This document shows positions 6,310 through 15,633 of a stretch of 52,462 bases of DNA, one piece after another. Below the pieces are notes generated by a model. The model saw only the letters and a list, made by a program, of their open reading frames with translations, did no database searches and was not told the origin of the DNA. The DNA is taken from positions 1 through 52,462 of the IMG/VR virus record IMGVR_UViG_3300042549_010209, one strand, 5' to 3'. Source of the DNA: a virus. Position 1 is the stretch's first letter. Every line of letters starts with the position of its first letter. A program made the position numbers and the translations under genes.

Positions 6310-7079
6310 AAAATAAATTTTTGGTTTGTATCTGGGTTGTGGTGAATGTAACTTCCCCATTTATATTTTGCGTATTCGTGTCCTGTTTGTTCTGCTTCTT
6401 GTCTTTTTTCTCCATTAGTTGAAATTGAAGCAAAGTGATAGAAGTGACAATTCCATGTTCGAATCATTTTTAAATTTGACATTGAACATTTTAAAAAGAA
6501 ATCCCAATCTGCTACCATCCCCATTTCAAAATTTTCATCCCATCCACCCAATCGAATAAAATCGTATTTGTTCATGAATATAGGCAATGTTGAACCACAT
6601 TCTTCTTTTTTATCACCCGAAGCGTAATGATAATCAAACAACCAAAATTTTTCTAGATCAAATGTTTCTGGTGTTGTTCCTAAATCTTCTATAATGAATT
6701 GTTTGAACATAGACGGATATGGTTCAATTTGGTTTGGTGTTATAACAGCACCATCTTCCCAATCATCTTCTAATGTTGTATCCCAGAATCTAGGAAATAC
6801 ATTATCGTCATTTACAATTAATATTTTGTCGTACCTTGCATTATAAACACCTAAATTAGTTGCTCTACATAAACCAACGTTTCCTGTTAATTCTAGAACA
6901 TTAATATGTTCAGCCCATTTTTCAAGTACCTCTTTGTTTATGTCATAGAAACCATCAACAACAACCATAATTTGGTTTTTGTTTTGTTGTCCTTCAATTG
7001 CAGAACGTAAACATAAATCAAGTACGTCTGGTTCTTTGTATGTTGGTATTATTACTGATATTAAATGTGGGTTTTCCAT
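6306..7079 (-). CDS. Family 2 glycosyltransferase (GT-A fold)
   Basis: 257 residues. The N-terminus ISVIIPTYKEPDVLDLCLRS is the nucleotide-sugar-binding start of GT2 enzymes. GNVGLCRATNLG (about 85-96) and the metal-binding NDDN (about 110-113) follow. The C-terminal WDENFEMGMVADWDFFLKCS matches the acceptor-side ED/W region. It would transfer a sugar in the cytoplasm. It overlaps the upstream glycosyltransferase-like gene, as do most genes in this cluster. The acceptor (virion protein, modified base or host glycan) is unknown. Confidence 0.85.
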   Translation of the reverse strand: MENPHLISVIIPTYKEPDVLDLCLRSAIEGQQNKNQIMVVVDGFYDINKEVLEKWAEHINVLELTGNVGLCRATNLGVYNARYDKILIVNDDNVFPRFWDTTLEDDWEDGAVITPNQIEPYPSMFKQFIIEDLGTTPETFDLEKFWLFDYHYASGDKKEECGSTLPIFMNKYDFIRLGGWDENFEMGMVADWDFFLKCSMSNLKMIRTWNCHFYHFASISTNGEKRQEAEQTGHEYAKYKWGSYIHHNPDTNQKFIL

Positions 7080-7789
7080 TCTTCAACTAGGTTTTCTGGG
7101 GTTACTTTATATAATGGGGCTAACCAATTAGTTTCGCCATGGGTGCTAAATGTATTTAAAGGACATAGTAATATACTACCTTTTTCCCTCAATTCCAAGA
7201 ACATTTGAAAATCATTTGGATGTTTTTCTGAGGTCCATTTTCTTAAAATATCTTCATCGTCTTTTAATGTTTTTACTTTAGCAGCAAAAGTCATAGTTGT
7301 GCTATTAAATATTCCAAATAATTGAGTTTCACCTCTATATATTTTAGTTGGATATCCTCCATCTGAATCTACTTCTGGGTTGCCACCTTGAGATGGGGAA
7401 ATAAATTTATCTGGGTGTAAATAAAGGGTCATGTAAGGTGCTCCTAAATTAAATCCTTCCTCTAATACTTCAGGAGAGCCAGATAAATGTATATAATCGT
7501 TTTCTATAAAATAAATTATTTCATCATCAGTGGATTGAAGTGCTTCATCTAATGCTAAATTAAACGTTCCTGCTCCATGACCTACAGAAACATAATTAAT
7601 ATAATCTCTAGAGATATATTTACAAATCATATTGTTTGTCTCCTCAGATATATTATCTGCTATAATTGACCAATCATATTCATTGTAAGGAAATACTTGT
7701 AAAGCATTTTTTAAACAATTTTCATTGGTGATGTAATCAGGTTTTACTTTATTGTAACCTGCATCTGATATACGGTATATTATTTTCAT
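7061..7789 (-). CDS. Glycosyltransferase-like protein, GT-A type
   Basis: 242 residues from the ATG at 7789, chosen because it makes an ATGA overlap with the methyltransferase stop; a TTG start at 7810 is possible. The fold signature is GT-A like: GHGAGTFNLALDEALQ, then DEIIYFIENDY (a D/E-rich metal site, about residues 85-95). Later GETQLFGIFNSTTMT and STHGETNWL resemble the acceptor side of phage and bacterial polysaccharide transferases. The family is not certain. Confidence 0.65.
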   Translation of the reverse strand: MKIIYRISDAGYNKVKPDYITNENCLKNALQVFPYNEYDWSIIADNISEETNNMICKYISRDYINYVSVGHGAGTFNLALDEALQSTDDEIIYFIENDYIHLSGSPEVLEEGFNLGAPYMTLYLHPDKFISPSQGGNPEVDSDGGYPTKIYRGETQLFGIFNSTTMTFAAKVKTLKDDEDILRKWTSEKHPNDFQMFLELREKGSILLCPLNTFSTHGETNWLAPLYKVTPENLVEEWKTHI

Positions 7790-8490
7790 AAAGTTTTTAT
7801 AATGTAACAACCTGCAGGTAACCCTGAATCATCATTGGTATGTCTAGAGTTGATATTTAATAATTGGTCTGTTACAGGATGATTAATAAATTCAGGTAAA
7901 TTTCTTTGTTTGAAGAATGTTTTAATAGCATCTAAAGTTTCATATAAACAAGAATCATCAAAAATTATATATCCTCCGGGTTGTACTTTATCATATAGCT
8001 CTTCTAAGGTTTCTAATGTGGCAGAATATGCGTCTACATCAATTCTTAATAGTGAGATTTTTTCTATTCCAGAAGTTGGTAAAGTATCTTTAACAAATCC
8101 TTTCAAAAATTTAATTCTTTCTTCATCACCTAAACCATATGTTTTAAAATGGGATTGAACTTCTTCTAAACTAATAGCTAATGGACCAACAGCATTATGA
8201 GTAACATGATTTGTATGTCTTTCTCTATCATAACTATGTTTAGCTATTTCAACTGGTTGGAATCCTTCATATGAATCACATACCCAAATGTTTTTATCCT
8301 GGAATATGTAACTTAAGAATATTGAAAATCCACCTCTCCAAACCCCACATTCTACTACATCACCCTCTACCTCAGATATTTTAGGATAATGTTTGAATAT
8401 TGTTTTGAATTCGTCAGGACGAACCATTGTAATTTTATTGTCAATAAGATCTTGAACTAGATCTTCATAAGTTGTAATTGTTTTTTCCAT
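7786..8490 (-). CDS. TylF/macrocin-type O-methyltransferase
   Basis: 234 residues. DVVECGVWRGGFSIFLSYIF (about 44-63) is the SAM-binding loop of the TylF family, followed by WVCDSYEGFQP. LLRIDVDAYSATLETLEELY and PGGYIIFDDS (about 146-180) supply the conserved metal-binding acidic residues. In antibiotic and lipopolysaccharide pathways these enzymes methylate sugar hydroxyls using SAM. In this glycan cluster it probably caps or decorates a sugar. Confidence 0.85.
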   Translation of the reverse strand: MEKTITTYEDLVQDLIDNKITMVRPDEFKTIFKHYPKISEVEGDVVECGVWRGGFSIFLSYIFQDKNIWVCDSYEGFQPVEIAKHSYDRERHTNHVTHNAVGPLAISLEEVQSHFKTYGLGDEERIKFLKGFVKDTLPTSGIEKISLLRIDVDAYSATLETLEELYDKVQPGGYIIFDDSCLYETLDAIKTFFKQRNLPEFINHPVTDQLLNINSRHTNDDSGLPAGCYIIKTL

Positions 8491-8495
8491 TTTAT

Positions 8496-9383
8496 TTATA
8501 TATTATATTTATTTTTTAACCATTGATAACAATCATTTATAAATGTTTGTGTTTGATCTAAACTTTGTTTTTTTAGATCTTTAACTAAATTTTGTACTAG
8601 AGGAAGGGTCGATACAGCCCAATCTAAATCTTCTTCTCCATATGCTATTCCATATTTTAAGGTAGGAAAACCTTTTCTCCAATCATCCTTTTCTAATCCT
8701 TGTGAAGGAACTACTATTACTATACATCCACACAATGCTGCTAAAGTTGCAATGAATGTTTTGTTACTATAACATATAAACCTTTCAGAATTATTGAAAA
8801 TAGAAACTAAATAATTAATTCTATCTTCTGAGGAAAGACTGTACATATTATCTAAGCACGTGTCATCATCATTGTGAAGTTTGTTTTCTTTAGTTATAGG
8901 GATACCTTTTGTATAATAACAATTACCTTTTCTAGGTAAATTGTAATTTTGAAAAATATCTAAATCAACATCTATAGCTATTAGTTGCCCATCTACGTTT
9001 TGGTTGTTTAGTGTATTAAAATAATCTACAAATTTATATACTTTATCTTTGGGGGAGTATAAAGAAACTTGATTATTCATCAACCATCGTATTTTATTAT
9101 CTATACCCAATATGCTTTGATTGAGATAATTTTGATATGTATGTTCACCGTCTCCTGATGGATAAACAATTATAGTATTTTCTTGAGAATATTCCAATTC
9201 TGTTCCCCAAGGTATAGGGGTGCTAGTATAATTTGATTTAGTAGAGTCTGCATATATGTAAGAATTTTCTCCTAACAAATTTATATTATGAGCTAAATTA
9301 TGACATACCATAGAACCTCCTATATAATCTACATATGTTGGGGTAGGGGAAAATACTATAAAATTTATATTAAAATTATTCAT
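8496..9383 (-). CDS. GT-B-type glycosyltransferase-like protein
   Basis: 295 residues from the ATG at 9383, which shares one base with the upstream stop (TGATG). The N-terminus FNINFIVFSPTPTYVDYIGG plus a following MVCHNLAHNI matches the N-terminal Rossmann domain of GT-B enzymes. ERFICYSNKTFIATLAALCG and VPSQGLEKDDW (about 200-235) look like the nucleotide-sugar domain. It is somewhat short for GT4 (usually 350 or more). Confidence 0.6.
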   Translation of the reverse strand: MNNFNINFIVFSPTPTYVDYIGGSMVCHNLAHNINLLGENSYIYADSTKSNYTSTPIPWGTELEYSQENTIIVYPSGDGEHTYQNYLNQSILGIDNKIRWLMNNQVSLYSPKDKVYKFVDYFNTLNNQNVDGQLIAIDVDLDIFQNYNLPRKGNCYYTKGIPITKENKLHNDDDTCLDNMYSLSSEDRINYLVSIFNNSERFICYSNKTFIATLAALCGCIVIVVPSQGLEKDDWRKGFPTLKYGIAYGEEDLDWAVSTLPLVQNLVKDLKKQSLDQTQTFINDCYQWLKNKYNI

Positions 9384-10168
9384 CAATCTTGATATTTCTT
9401 ATAAAAACGTTTATCTTCTGGTTGGTACCATTCATTTAATGAAGATGGTACACGAGAATAATATCCTAATAATTGTTGGATTTCGGGAGTATATGAATCC
9501 ATTTTATTATATCCTAGAGCTCTTGGGTAATCAAGTAATTGTTTCATAAATGATTTGCTTACTGTAAATGGAATAGCTCTTCTATTAAGTTGGGTTGTGT
9601 TTGGAGCAGATGAATGCCATATGTTAGCATTGAATATTAAAATATCTCCTCTTTTCCCGGTAGCTTGGATAGCATTATTAAAAAATTCTTCATCTGTTGG
9701 TTTTCTTTCTTCTAAATGAGAACCTGTAAGAAGATAAGTCCCGCCGTTTTCAATAGTAAAATCATCTACCATAATTAAACAATTAAGCATAATAGGAAAA
9801 TCACCAGAATAAAATCTTAAGTCACGATGTACTATAGCTGAAAAGTTAGGTTGGTTGGGTAAATTATTTAAAGCACTAAATGAGTTTAAGATACATTTAC
9901 TATGAAAAAAATTATCTTGTAATGATTGAATAAATTGATTTTCAATTAAAGTTTGTAAAAATTCAATAAATATTGGGTTGCTTAATAAAACATGAAGTGC
10001 AACTCCACCTGAGTTAATGTCATTGTTATTGTTTAATTGAATACTTCTATGTTCTAAAAATGCTTTATCCATTTCATCCGATAACAAATTTAACCACCTT
10101 TCATCTATTTGATTACGAATAATGGTGTAACCTTGTTCTTTAAGTTCTTGTGATTGTTCTTTTGTCAT
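9383..10168 (-). CDS. Phytanoyl-CoA dioxygenase (PhyH)-type Fe(II)/2-oxoglutarate oxygenase
   Basis: 261 residues. The iron-binding set is visible: VHRDLRF (HxD, about residues 118-124) and the distal His in NIWHSSAPN (about 189-197), followed by the Arg for 2-oxoglutarate (LNRRAIPF). ENGGTYLLTGSH is the family turn motif. These enzymes hydroxylate or oxidise small substrates. With a methyltransferase and glycosyltransferases on either side, sugar oxidation is the likeliest job; DNA-base oxidation is an alternative. Confidence 0.8.
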   Translation of the reverse strand: MTKEQSQELKEQGYTIIRNQIDERWLNLLSDEMDKAFLEHRSIQLNNNNDINSGGVALHVLLSNPIFIEFLQTLIENQFIQSLQDNFFHSKCILNSFSALNNLPNQPNFSAIVHRDLRFYSGDFPIMLNCLIMVDDFTIENGGTYLLTGSHLEERKPTDEEFFNNAIQATGKRGDILIFNANIWHSSAPNTTQLNRRAIPFTVSKSFMKQLLDYPRALGYNKMDSYTPEIQQLLGYYSRVPSSLNEWYQPEDKRFYKKYQD

Positions 10169-10830
10169 TTTAAGAATTTTTCAAATTTCTTTCTACTCCT
10201 GATTATTTTTGCTGGGTTTCCATAAGCTAGAACATTATCTGGAAGAGATTTAATGACTAAACTTCCTGCTCCTATTACTGTATTTTCTCCTATTTCTATT
10301 CGATCTAAAACAGTTACTCCTAATGTGATTGCTGAGAATTTTCCTATGGTTACGTATCCTCCAGTAATTGAACCTGCTGATATGCTAGCAAAATCATGAA
10401 TGATATTATCATGTTCTACTTGGGCTCCAGTAGCAAAAAATGTAAAATTACCGATTTTAGCTTTAGGGTTGAAAACACACCCAGCCATTGCTACTATCCC
10501 AAACCCTAGTTCTGTAGTATTTCCTATAACAACTGAAGGGTGAATTGCATTTACAAAAATAAAATCTGGGATGAGATTAATGATTTGTTGGGAAACTAAA
10601 TATCTTGATCCATTGTCTCCTATAGAAATAACTCCACCATATATATCATATTTTAAAATTATTTCTTTTAAATCTTCTTGTCTCCCTAAAATTTTATACC
10701 CGAATCTTTCACTATCTATATCATGTACCGAATCAATTATACCTACAATATTATATTTTTTTTCTTTTTCAATAATATCTATAGTATAATGAGCTTGATT
10801 ACCACCCCCAAATAATATTATATTTTTCAT
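10165..10830 (-). CDS. NeuD/PglD-like sugar O/N-acyltransferase
   Basis: 221 residues. The N-terminal Rossmann-like segment IILFGGGNQAHYTIDIIEKE is the PglD/NeuD nucleotide-sugar pocket. The C-terminal half is a left-handed beta-helix of hexapeptide repeats (VIGNTTELGFGIVAMAGCVF, then IGENTVIGAGSLVIKSLPDN). His in QVEHDNIIHDFASIS matches the family catalytic His. It probably acetylates the amino sugar made by the adjacent aminotransferase. It overlaps both neighbours. Confidence 0.85.
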   Translation of the reverse strand: MKNIILFGGGNQAHYTIDIIEKEKKYNIVGIIDSVHDIDSERFGYKILGRQEDLKEIILKYDIYGGVISIGDNGSRYLVSQQIINLIPDFIFVNAIHPSVVIGNTTELGFGIVAMAGCVFNPKAKIGNFTFFATGAQVEHDNIIHDFASISAGSITGGYVTIGKFSAITLGVTVLDRIEIGENTVIGAGSLVIKSLPDNVLAYGNPAKIIRSRKKFEKFLK

Positions 10831-11465
10831 TATCTATTGGATTTAGTATAAATTTCAAATTTAGATAAGTCTGGGTAAGGTAGTTCTAGATCATCGTTGT
10901 GTTTTGGTTTTCCATCCATGTCATAAAATTGATTCATGAGTAAAAACCCACGTGCAGCTAACTCAGGCATCATGTAAAAATTCCAACCCAACATATCAAA
11001 ATTATCATCATGGTATGAACATTCACGTCTACCACTATATCTTGCTCTTTTAAACCATAGATATGCTTCATGACTATCCGTTAATATAGCTCCACCTTTA
11101 GATAATTTGAAATGTTTATACGGACCTGTAAATGAAATACACATATGTGTACCTGGTTTATACATTTCCGAAGTAAAACATAGAGCAGAATCCCATACAT
11201 TAGTAGGTTCTAGTTGATAAGCGCCTTTAATGGTTTTACCTTCAACTGGTTTGAATTTAACTTTAGCTCCAGCATGGATTATTTCACATGGTACCGAAGG
11301 GTATGTACGAGATGGGATAGTTATTTCTGTTCCACATACTTTTTCATACATTAATGCTAAAAATAAAGCATTTGATTGGTTATCTACAGTTACTACATAA
11401 GGTGCTCCTGTATATTCAGCTAAACGTTTTTCAAATTCGTTTGTTATATCATAAACATTTTTCAT
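10830..11465 (-). CDS. DegT/DnrJ/EryC1-type PLP aminotransferase, short form
   Basis: 211 residues against about 370 for the family. The large-domain parts are present: EFEKRLAEYTGAPYVVTVDN (start), PSRTYPSVPCEIIHAGAKVK (substrate side), and SFTGPYKHFKLSKGGAIL with the likely PLP-binding lysine near residue 130. The usual C-terminal small domain is absent: the frame ends cleanly 4 nt into the acyltransferase gene. It could work as a minimal dimer, partner with a host subunit, or have a different activity. Confidence 0.75.
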   Translation of the reverse strand: MKNVYDITNEFEKRLAEYTGAPYVVTVDNQSNALFLALMYEKVCGTEITIPSRTYPSVPCEIIHAGAKVKFKPVEGKTIKGAYQLEPTNVWDSALCFTSEMYKPGTHMCISFTGPYKHFKLSKGGAILTDSHEAYLWFKRARYSGRRECSYHDDNFDMLGWNFYMMPELAARGFLLMNQFYDMDGKPKHNDDLELPYPDLSKFEIYTKSNR

Positions 11466-11488
11466 AACTTAAATATATATAATTAAAT

Positions 11489-12340
11489 TTAATTTTCCAA
11501 ATTTTTATCTATTATTTCAAACATTTCTTTTGGTTTTTCATGTCCTATGAAATGAATTACTTTAGATTTTTTCAAATATTCCATATCGATCCAATAAGGA
11601 AAAACATAATACTCTTGGGGGTTCAAAATTTGGTGAGTTGGAGAAAGAGCATTCATTAATGAATGAAATGATTGTTCCTGAGTATCAATTGTGGTTCTTT
11701 CCCACCCAGTTTTTTCAGATCCATCTTCATTGTATATCCCTGAGAAGTCAAAACATGCTAAAAGCATATTGAATGTGGATGGATTCATAAATTCATCAAA
11801 TATTTTTAAATCAATTCCTTGAAAACCAGCATTTATTCCTACATTTGGATACTTAATTATATCTTGTTGAAATAAGTTAGATAATTGTTGTGCTAAAGAT
11901 TTATCACATCCTGGGTTAGCTGGTTCAGTTATGCTAAATGGGGTTTTAGTTTCTAGGCATGTTTTTAGTTGATCTAAATCATTGCTATTAAATAACACAT
12001 CATATTCTATATTTAAAACATAATCATAACTGAATACTCTTCTTAGGTAATGATTGATTAAGATATGGTAGAAATGGACAAAATTAGGGATATTAGAAAT
12101 AAATTCTTCGTTTCCATACTCACTATTTTTTAGATAGTTACCCATATCTTCTTTAGAGTACCAAAAACATTTATATGGTAATTCATCAATTTTTTTAGAC
12201 CATTCATCTTCATAATCATGTTGGTCCAAAATAACATGAAATTCAAATTCCAAATTAGGAAAATGTTTTTTTAATTGGAACATAGTATAATATTCCATTT
12301 TCCCTTTTTTATGCCAAAGACGAGCTACAGGTATTTTCAT
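11489..12340 (-). CDS. Putative glycosyltransferase
   Basis: 283 residues. VARLWHKKGKMEYYTMFQLK at the start and YDYVLNIEYDVLFN (about 120-133, acidic pair in a GT-A-like strand) suggest a nucleotide-sugar transferase. NVGINAGFQGID (about 177-188) and KVIHFIGHEKP near the end fit a metal-binding His at the C-terminus. No family can be named. It makes an ATGA overlap with the reductase gene upstream. Confidence 0.6.
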   Translation of the reverse strand: MKIPVARLWHKKGKMEYYTMFQLKKHFPNLEFEFHVILDQHDYEDEWSKKIDELPYKCFWYSKEDMGNYLKNSEYGNEEFISNIPNFVHFYHILINHYLRRVFSYDYVLNIEYDVLFNSNDLDQLKTCLETKTPFSITEPANPGCDKSLAQQLSNLFQQDIIKYPNVGINAGFQGIDLKIFDEFMNPSTFNMLLACFDFSGIYNEDGSEKTGWERTTIDTQEQSFHSLMNALSPTHQILNPQEYYVFPYWIDMEYLKKSKVIHFIGHEKPKEMFEIIDKNLEN

Positions 12341-13230
12341 TTTGTAAAATATTCGTTTAAGTATTCATGTAAACACACTTTCCAATTTCTCATATAATTT
12401 CTATCCAAATCATTTAATGATTTATTTATTAATTTTTCTGAGTATGGGCGTGGGGCGAAGTATTCTGTTTTAAAATAGTCACTATCTACTTTATGTACTG
12501 TTAATCCTAAATTAAGATATTCATTTATAGCTACAGCGGTTTCATATCTACTAGCTTCACCTTGACTTACCATATTATATAGTCCGTATGGAAGTTCTTC
12601 TTCAATATGTCTTAAAATGGATGAAGCAAAATCTTTAGTATAAGTAGGTACTCCTAACTTATCATCAACCACAAATAATTCTTTAACACCTGATTTGACT
12701 TGTTTCATTATTTTATTAACGAATTTTTTATCTTTTTCAGGTCCACCTCCCATCATCCATCCAGCTCTGAATATCCAGTATTTAGGGTAGTCTTGGTTTA
12801 ATAGAAGTTGTTCAGTAAAATATTTACTTTTTCCATAAGCACTTAAAGGATAAGGTTGATCTTCTTCAGTATAAAATTCTTTATCATTACCAAATATACC
12901 GGCAGTACTTATGAAAACATATGGTATATTTAAATCTTTAGCTAAATTAAATAAATGCATAGCAGCAATTGTATTTGTTGAATAACAATCATCTTTTTCT
13001 TGCTCACAATATTCTAAATCTACTAAAGCAGCAAAATTTAATATTATATCTGGTTGGTATTCTTTAACTAGGTTAGCAGTATATTCAATATCTCTAATAT
13101 CACACCATTTAACATTTTCTGAAGTTTCTTTATCTGTTAAGAGGTAATTTTGAGTATCTGTTAGGTTTTGTAAAGTAGTACCTAACATTCCATTAGCACC
13201 AGCTATAAAAACCTTTTTATAGTTTGTCAT
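12337..13230 (-). CDS. RmlD-like dTDP-4-dehydrorhamnose reductase (extended SDR)
   Basis: 297 residues, the usual RmlD length. IAGANGMLGTTLQNL (about 9-23) is the NAD(P)-binding GxxGxxG. DIILNFAALVDLEYCE and YGKSKYFTEQLLL (YxxxK, about 133-145) are the reductase core. GVPTYTKDFASSI matches the RmlD motif. By family it reduces a dTDP-4-keto-hexose to a deoxysugar. No RmlA, RmlB or RmlC is in the window, so substrate may come from the host. Confidence 0.88.
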   Translation of the reverse strand: MTNYKKVFIAGANGMLGTTLQNLTDTQNYLLTDKETSENVKWCDIRDIEYTANLVKEYQPDIILNFAALVDLEYCEQEKDDCYSTNTIAAMHLFNLAKDLNIPYVFISTAGIFGNDKEFYTEEDQPYPLSAYGKSKYFTEQLLLNQDYPKYWIFRAGWMMGGGPEKDKKFVNKIMKQVKSGVKELFVVDDKLGVPTYTKDFASSILRHIEEELPYGLYNMVSQGEASRYETAVAINEYLNLGLTVHKVDSDYFKTEYFAPRPYSEKLINKSLNDLDRNYMRNWKVCLHEYLNEYFTK

Positions 13231-13840
13231 ATAAATCGTTTTGTTTCTCTTGTTTACTTATTGTTTTTGGATGATTTAGAGCAAAGTATTCTACATCGGG
13301 CATAGCGGTATATGTTTTAAAACCATCTAAACGCTCATGTACTTTGTTTACCCATTGAATCTCCGGTTTATTTTTCCAAATACGCCATTGGTAATCAGGC
13401 CAATTAACCCATCCCGCATCATTTACTCTCCATCCCCATTTTGCAATATGTTCGGGAGTTAAACCCTCTACTGTGTTTACTCTTGGTACCATAAAAACAT
13501 CTATGTCTTCATTTTCAGCTAGTACATCAGGTAAAACCGCTATTAGGTTTTCATTTGGCATTTCATCGGCATCAATTTGGAATATATGATCACCACTGCA
13601 CAGACTGGATAGTTTATTTTTCCAGTCTGCGAAATGTTTGTTGAATTTTCCTTTATGCCAACTAAATTCTCCATTAATGGAGTGAGTTCGCAGGAATAAT
13701 TCTATCTCCGGGTCACCATTTACTTCATCGTATAGTATTACTATGTTGTCTTGGATACGTTTGTGCTGAAGTAAAAAGCGCACTAAACGTTGAATTTCTA
13801 CAAATTCATTACAGACTGTAATTGCATAACTTATTCTCAT
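13217..13840 (-). CDS. Family 2 glycosyltransferase, compact
   Basis: 207 residues. ISYAITVCNEFVEIQRLVRF begins the GT2 domain, and FQIDADEMPNENLI (about 92-105) supplies the DxD-like DAD motif. The C-terminal WRIWKNKPEIQWVNKVHERL is the region seen in SunS- and LgtF-like GT2 proteins. It overlaps the RmlD gene by 14 nt. Confidence 0.82.
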   Translation of the reverse strand: MRISYAITVCNEFVEIQRLVRFLLQHKRIQDNIVILYDEVNGDPEIELFLRTHSINGEFSWHKGKFNKHFADWKNKLSSLCSGDHIFQIDADEMPNENLIAVLPDVLAENEDIDVFMVPRVNTVEGLTPEHIAKWGWRVNDAGWVNWPDYQWRIWKNKPEIQWVNKVHERLDGFKTYTAMPDVEYFALNHPKTISKQEKQNDLYDKL

Positions 13841-13872
13841 GTTTTTAATATATGAAACCTTTTTTAAATATC

Positions 13873-14340
13873 CTACTTGTCTTGAAATATTCCAATATGA
13901 TCTAAAGCCTCTATATAATCACGTTCAGGGTATACTTTCATATTAGCCATATCCATTTTATATTCCATAAATTCACCGGGTTTACCTGGGATTGGATGAT
14001 TTGGTCGGTCTTCTTCTGAAAGTTTAATTGATTTTACAGCTGCCCATCCCCAATTTGAAGCATTTCTTCCGTTTGCAAATATCATCCCCAATTCAGGTTC
14101 GTTAATTGTATTTGGAATCCAAGTTAAACCTGTTTTTTCATCTACCCAAGCTAAATCTTTATACAACTCAGGTAACGTTTGCATTTGGGCTTCATAAAAA
14201 TCCTCACCTTCTTTCATTAAGCTGTTAGTCCAATAACCACAACTTAAACTTAGGTAATTTGAAATGTCAGGTGTTACTTGTGTTTTATAACATAAATCCC
14301 CTCCTGATTTAGGGCATTGAATTATTTCTTCGTGTTGCAT
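13873..14340 (-). CDS. Hypothetical protein in glycan cluster
   Basis: 155 residues. Cys pairs near the N-terminus (IQCPKSGGDLCYK) hint at a metal-binding knuckle. The rest (GLTWIPNTINEPELGMIFAN, then GWAAVKSIKL) is not recognised. It starts 1 nt inside the end of the upstream glycosyltransferase gene, so its expression is tied to that enzyme. Confidence 0.6.
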   Translation of the reverse strand: MQHEEIIQCPKSGGDLCYKTQVTPDISNYLSLSCGYWTNSLMKEGEDFYEAQMQTLPELYKDLAWVDEKTGLTWIPNTINEPELGMIFANGRNASNWGWAAVKSIKLSEEDRPNHPIPGKPGEFMEYKMDMANMKVYPERDYIEALDHIGIFQDK

Positions 14341-15632
14341 TATGCTTCTACTTTTTTAAGTTTAGGTAATTCGATTTTTTTCAATTGAGGTAATTGCAAT
14401 GGTACTTGTTTTGGAAATTCAGGTATTCTTTCATTGAAAACACTATTTAATTTCTCTTTCATGTTTTCAAATGAGAATTTTGATCTTGAATGGAATCCTT
14501 GACGTTTTGCTTTTTCAAGATATGGTTTATAGTTGTCAAATACATCTTTCAAATAATGTCCTATATGTCCATGATCAACAGAAAACCATTGTGCTTCTTT
14601 CATTAACATGTTGTTGGCTGCACTTGGATGAACTTCAGTTAATGTTCCTTGAAGTAATGTAGTGAATTCTGGGTTTAAATAATCAGTATGTCCACTCCAA
14701 TTTGTTGTAATTATTGGTTTGTTTACCATAGAGAATTCAAGTAACGGACGACCAAAACCTTCTCCTTTAGTTAAATTAACCATTGCTTTAACTTTAGAGT
14801 GGTTATATATCTCATTCATCTCCCCATCTGTAAATTCACCATGAAGTAAATATACATTAGGTAAATGGGTTGATTTACATGATTCTTTAATAGATGTAAT
14901 TTTTTTCAATATCTCATCTCTATCCATATATGAAGAACCTACTTGAGATGTTTTTAAGATTAATGCTGGTTTTTTAGTTTTGTTTTTGAATGTTTCAAAG
15001 AACGCTTTAACTAGTAAACCTACATTTTTTCTATCCTCATTTATTTGCCCTTGCATCCAATGTCCTACAAATAGGTAAGCAAAATCTTCCTTAATTGAAG
15101 ACAAATCAAAATCAGATTTAACAGGTTTGTAAGTATTAACGTCTGCTCCTTCAAATATTACTTCGCTATTTCCTTTCCATTCAATGAATCCCATTGATTG
15201 GTTTGTTTGTTGGTCGCGTTTTTCAAATTTAGAACTTTTCAACACATTAATTGTGTGATTTGATGAACCTAATATTAAATCCATTCTACTACAACCTTCT
15301 ACCCATTCTGCAGGTGCTATTGTTGTTTCAATACCAGCTGTACATCCAATGTTATATTTTCCAACTTTTTGAAATTCATTTGGAACCGTAATTTGCATCC
15401 AAATTTCTGGTTGAGATGGTAATTGTGGTGAATTTAACATGTGTTTAGTTAAAAATGACCATTCTGGATTGTTTTTGATGAATCCTTTAGGTGTTGCACC
15501 CCATCGTTGAGGTAGGATTTTTACATCATATCTATTTAATTCAATAATCGCTTTAACGATGTCGCGAGAACGTGCTCCATAACCACTATATGTGTCAATC
15601 GGGCAACTAATTATAAATGTTGGTAAGCTCAT
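14340..15632 (-). CDS. GT-B glycosyltransferase (GT4-like)
   Basis: 430 residues. SCPIDTYSGYGARSRDIVKA is the donor-independent N-terminal start of GT4 proteins. VGHWMQGQINEDRKNVGLLV and the C-terminal LTKGEGFGRPLLEFSMVNKP (about 288-307, ExxxxGRPxxE motif that grips the nucleotide sugar) are diagnostic. A lysine/proline-rich tail follows (residues 400-430). It lies 1 nt from the next glycosyltransferase. Confidence 0.85.
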   Translation of the reverse strand: MSLPTFIISCPIDTYSGYGARSRDIVKAIIELNRYDVKILPQRWGATPKGFIKNNPEWSFLTKHMLNSPQLPSQPEIWMQITVPNEFQKVGKYNIGCTAGIETTIAPAEWVEGCSRMDLILGSSNHTINVLKSSKFEKRDQQTNQSMGFIEWKGNSEVIFEGADVNTYKPVKSDFDLSSIKEDFAYLFVGHWMQGQINEDRKNVGLLVKAFFETFKNKTKKPALILKTSQVGSSYMDRDEILKKITSIKESCKSTHLPNVYLLHGEFTDGEMNEIYNHSKVKAMVNLTKGEGFGRPLLEFSMVNKPIITTNWSGHTDYLNPEFTTLLQGTLTEVHPSAANNMLMKEAQWFSVDHGHIGHYLKDVFDNYKPYLEKAKRQGFHSRSKFSFENMKEKLNSVFNERIPEFPKQVPLQLPQLKKIELPKLKKVEA

Positions 15633-15633
15633 T

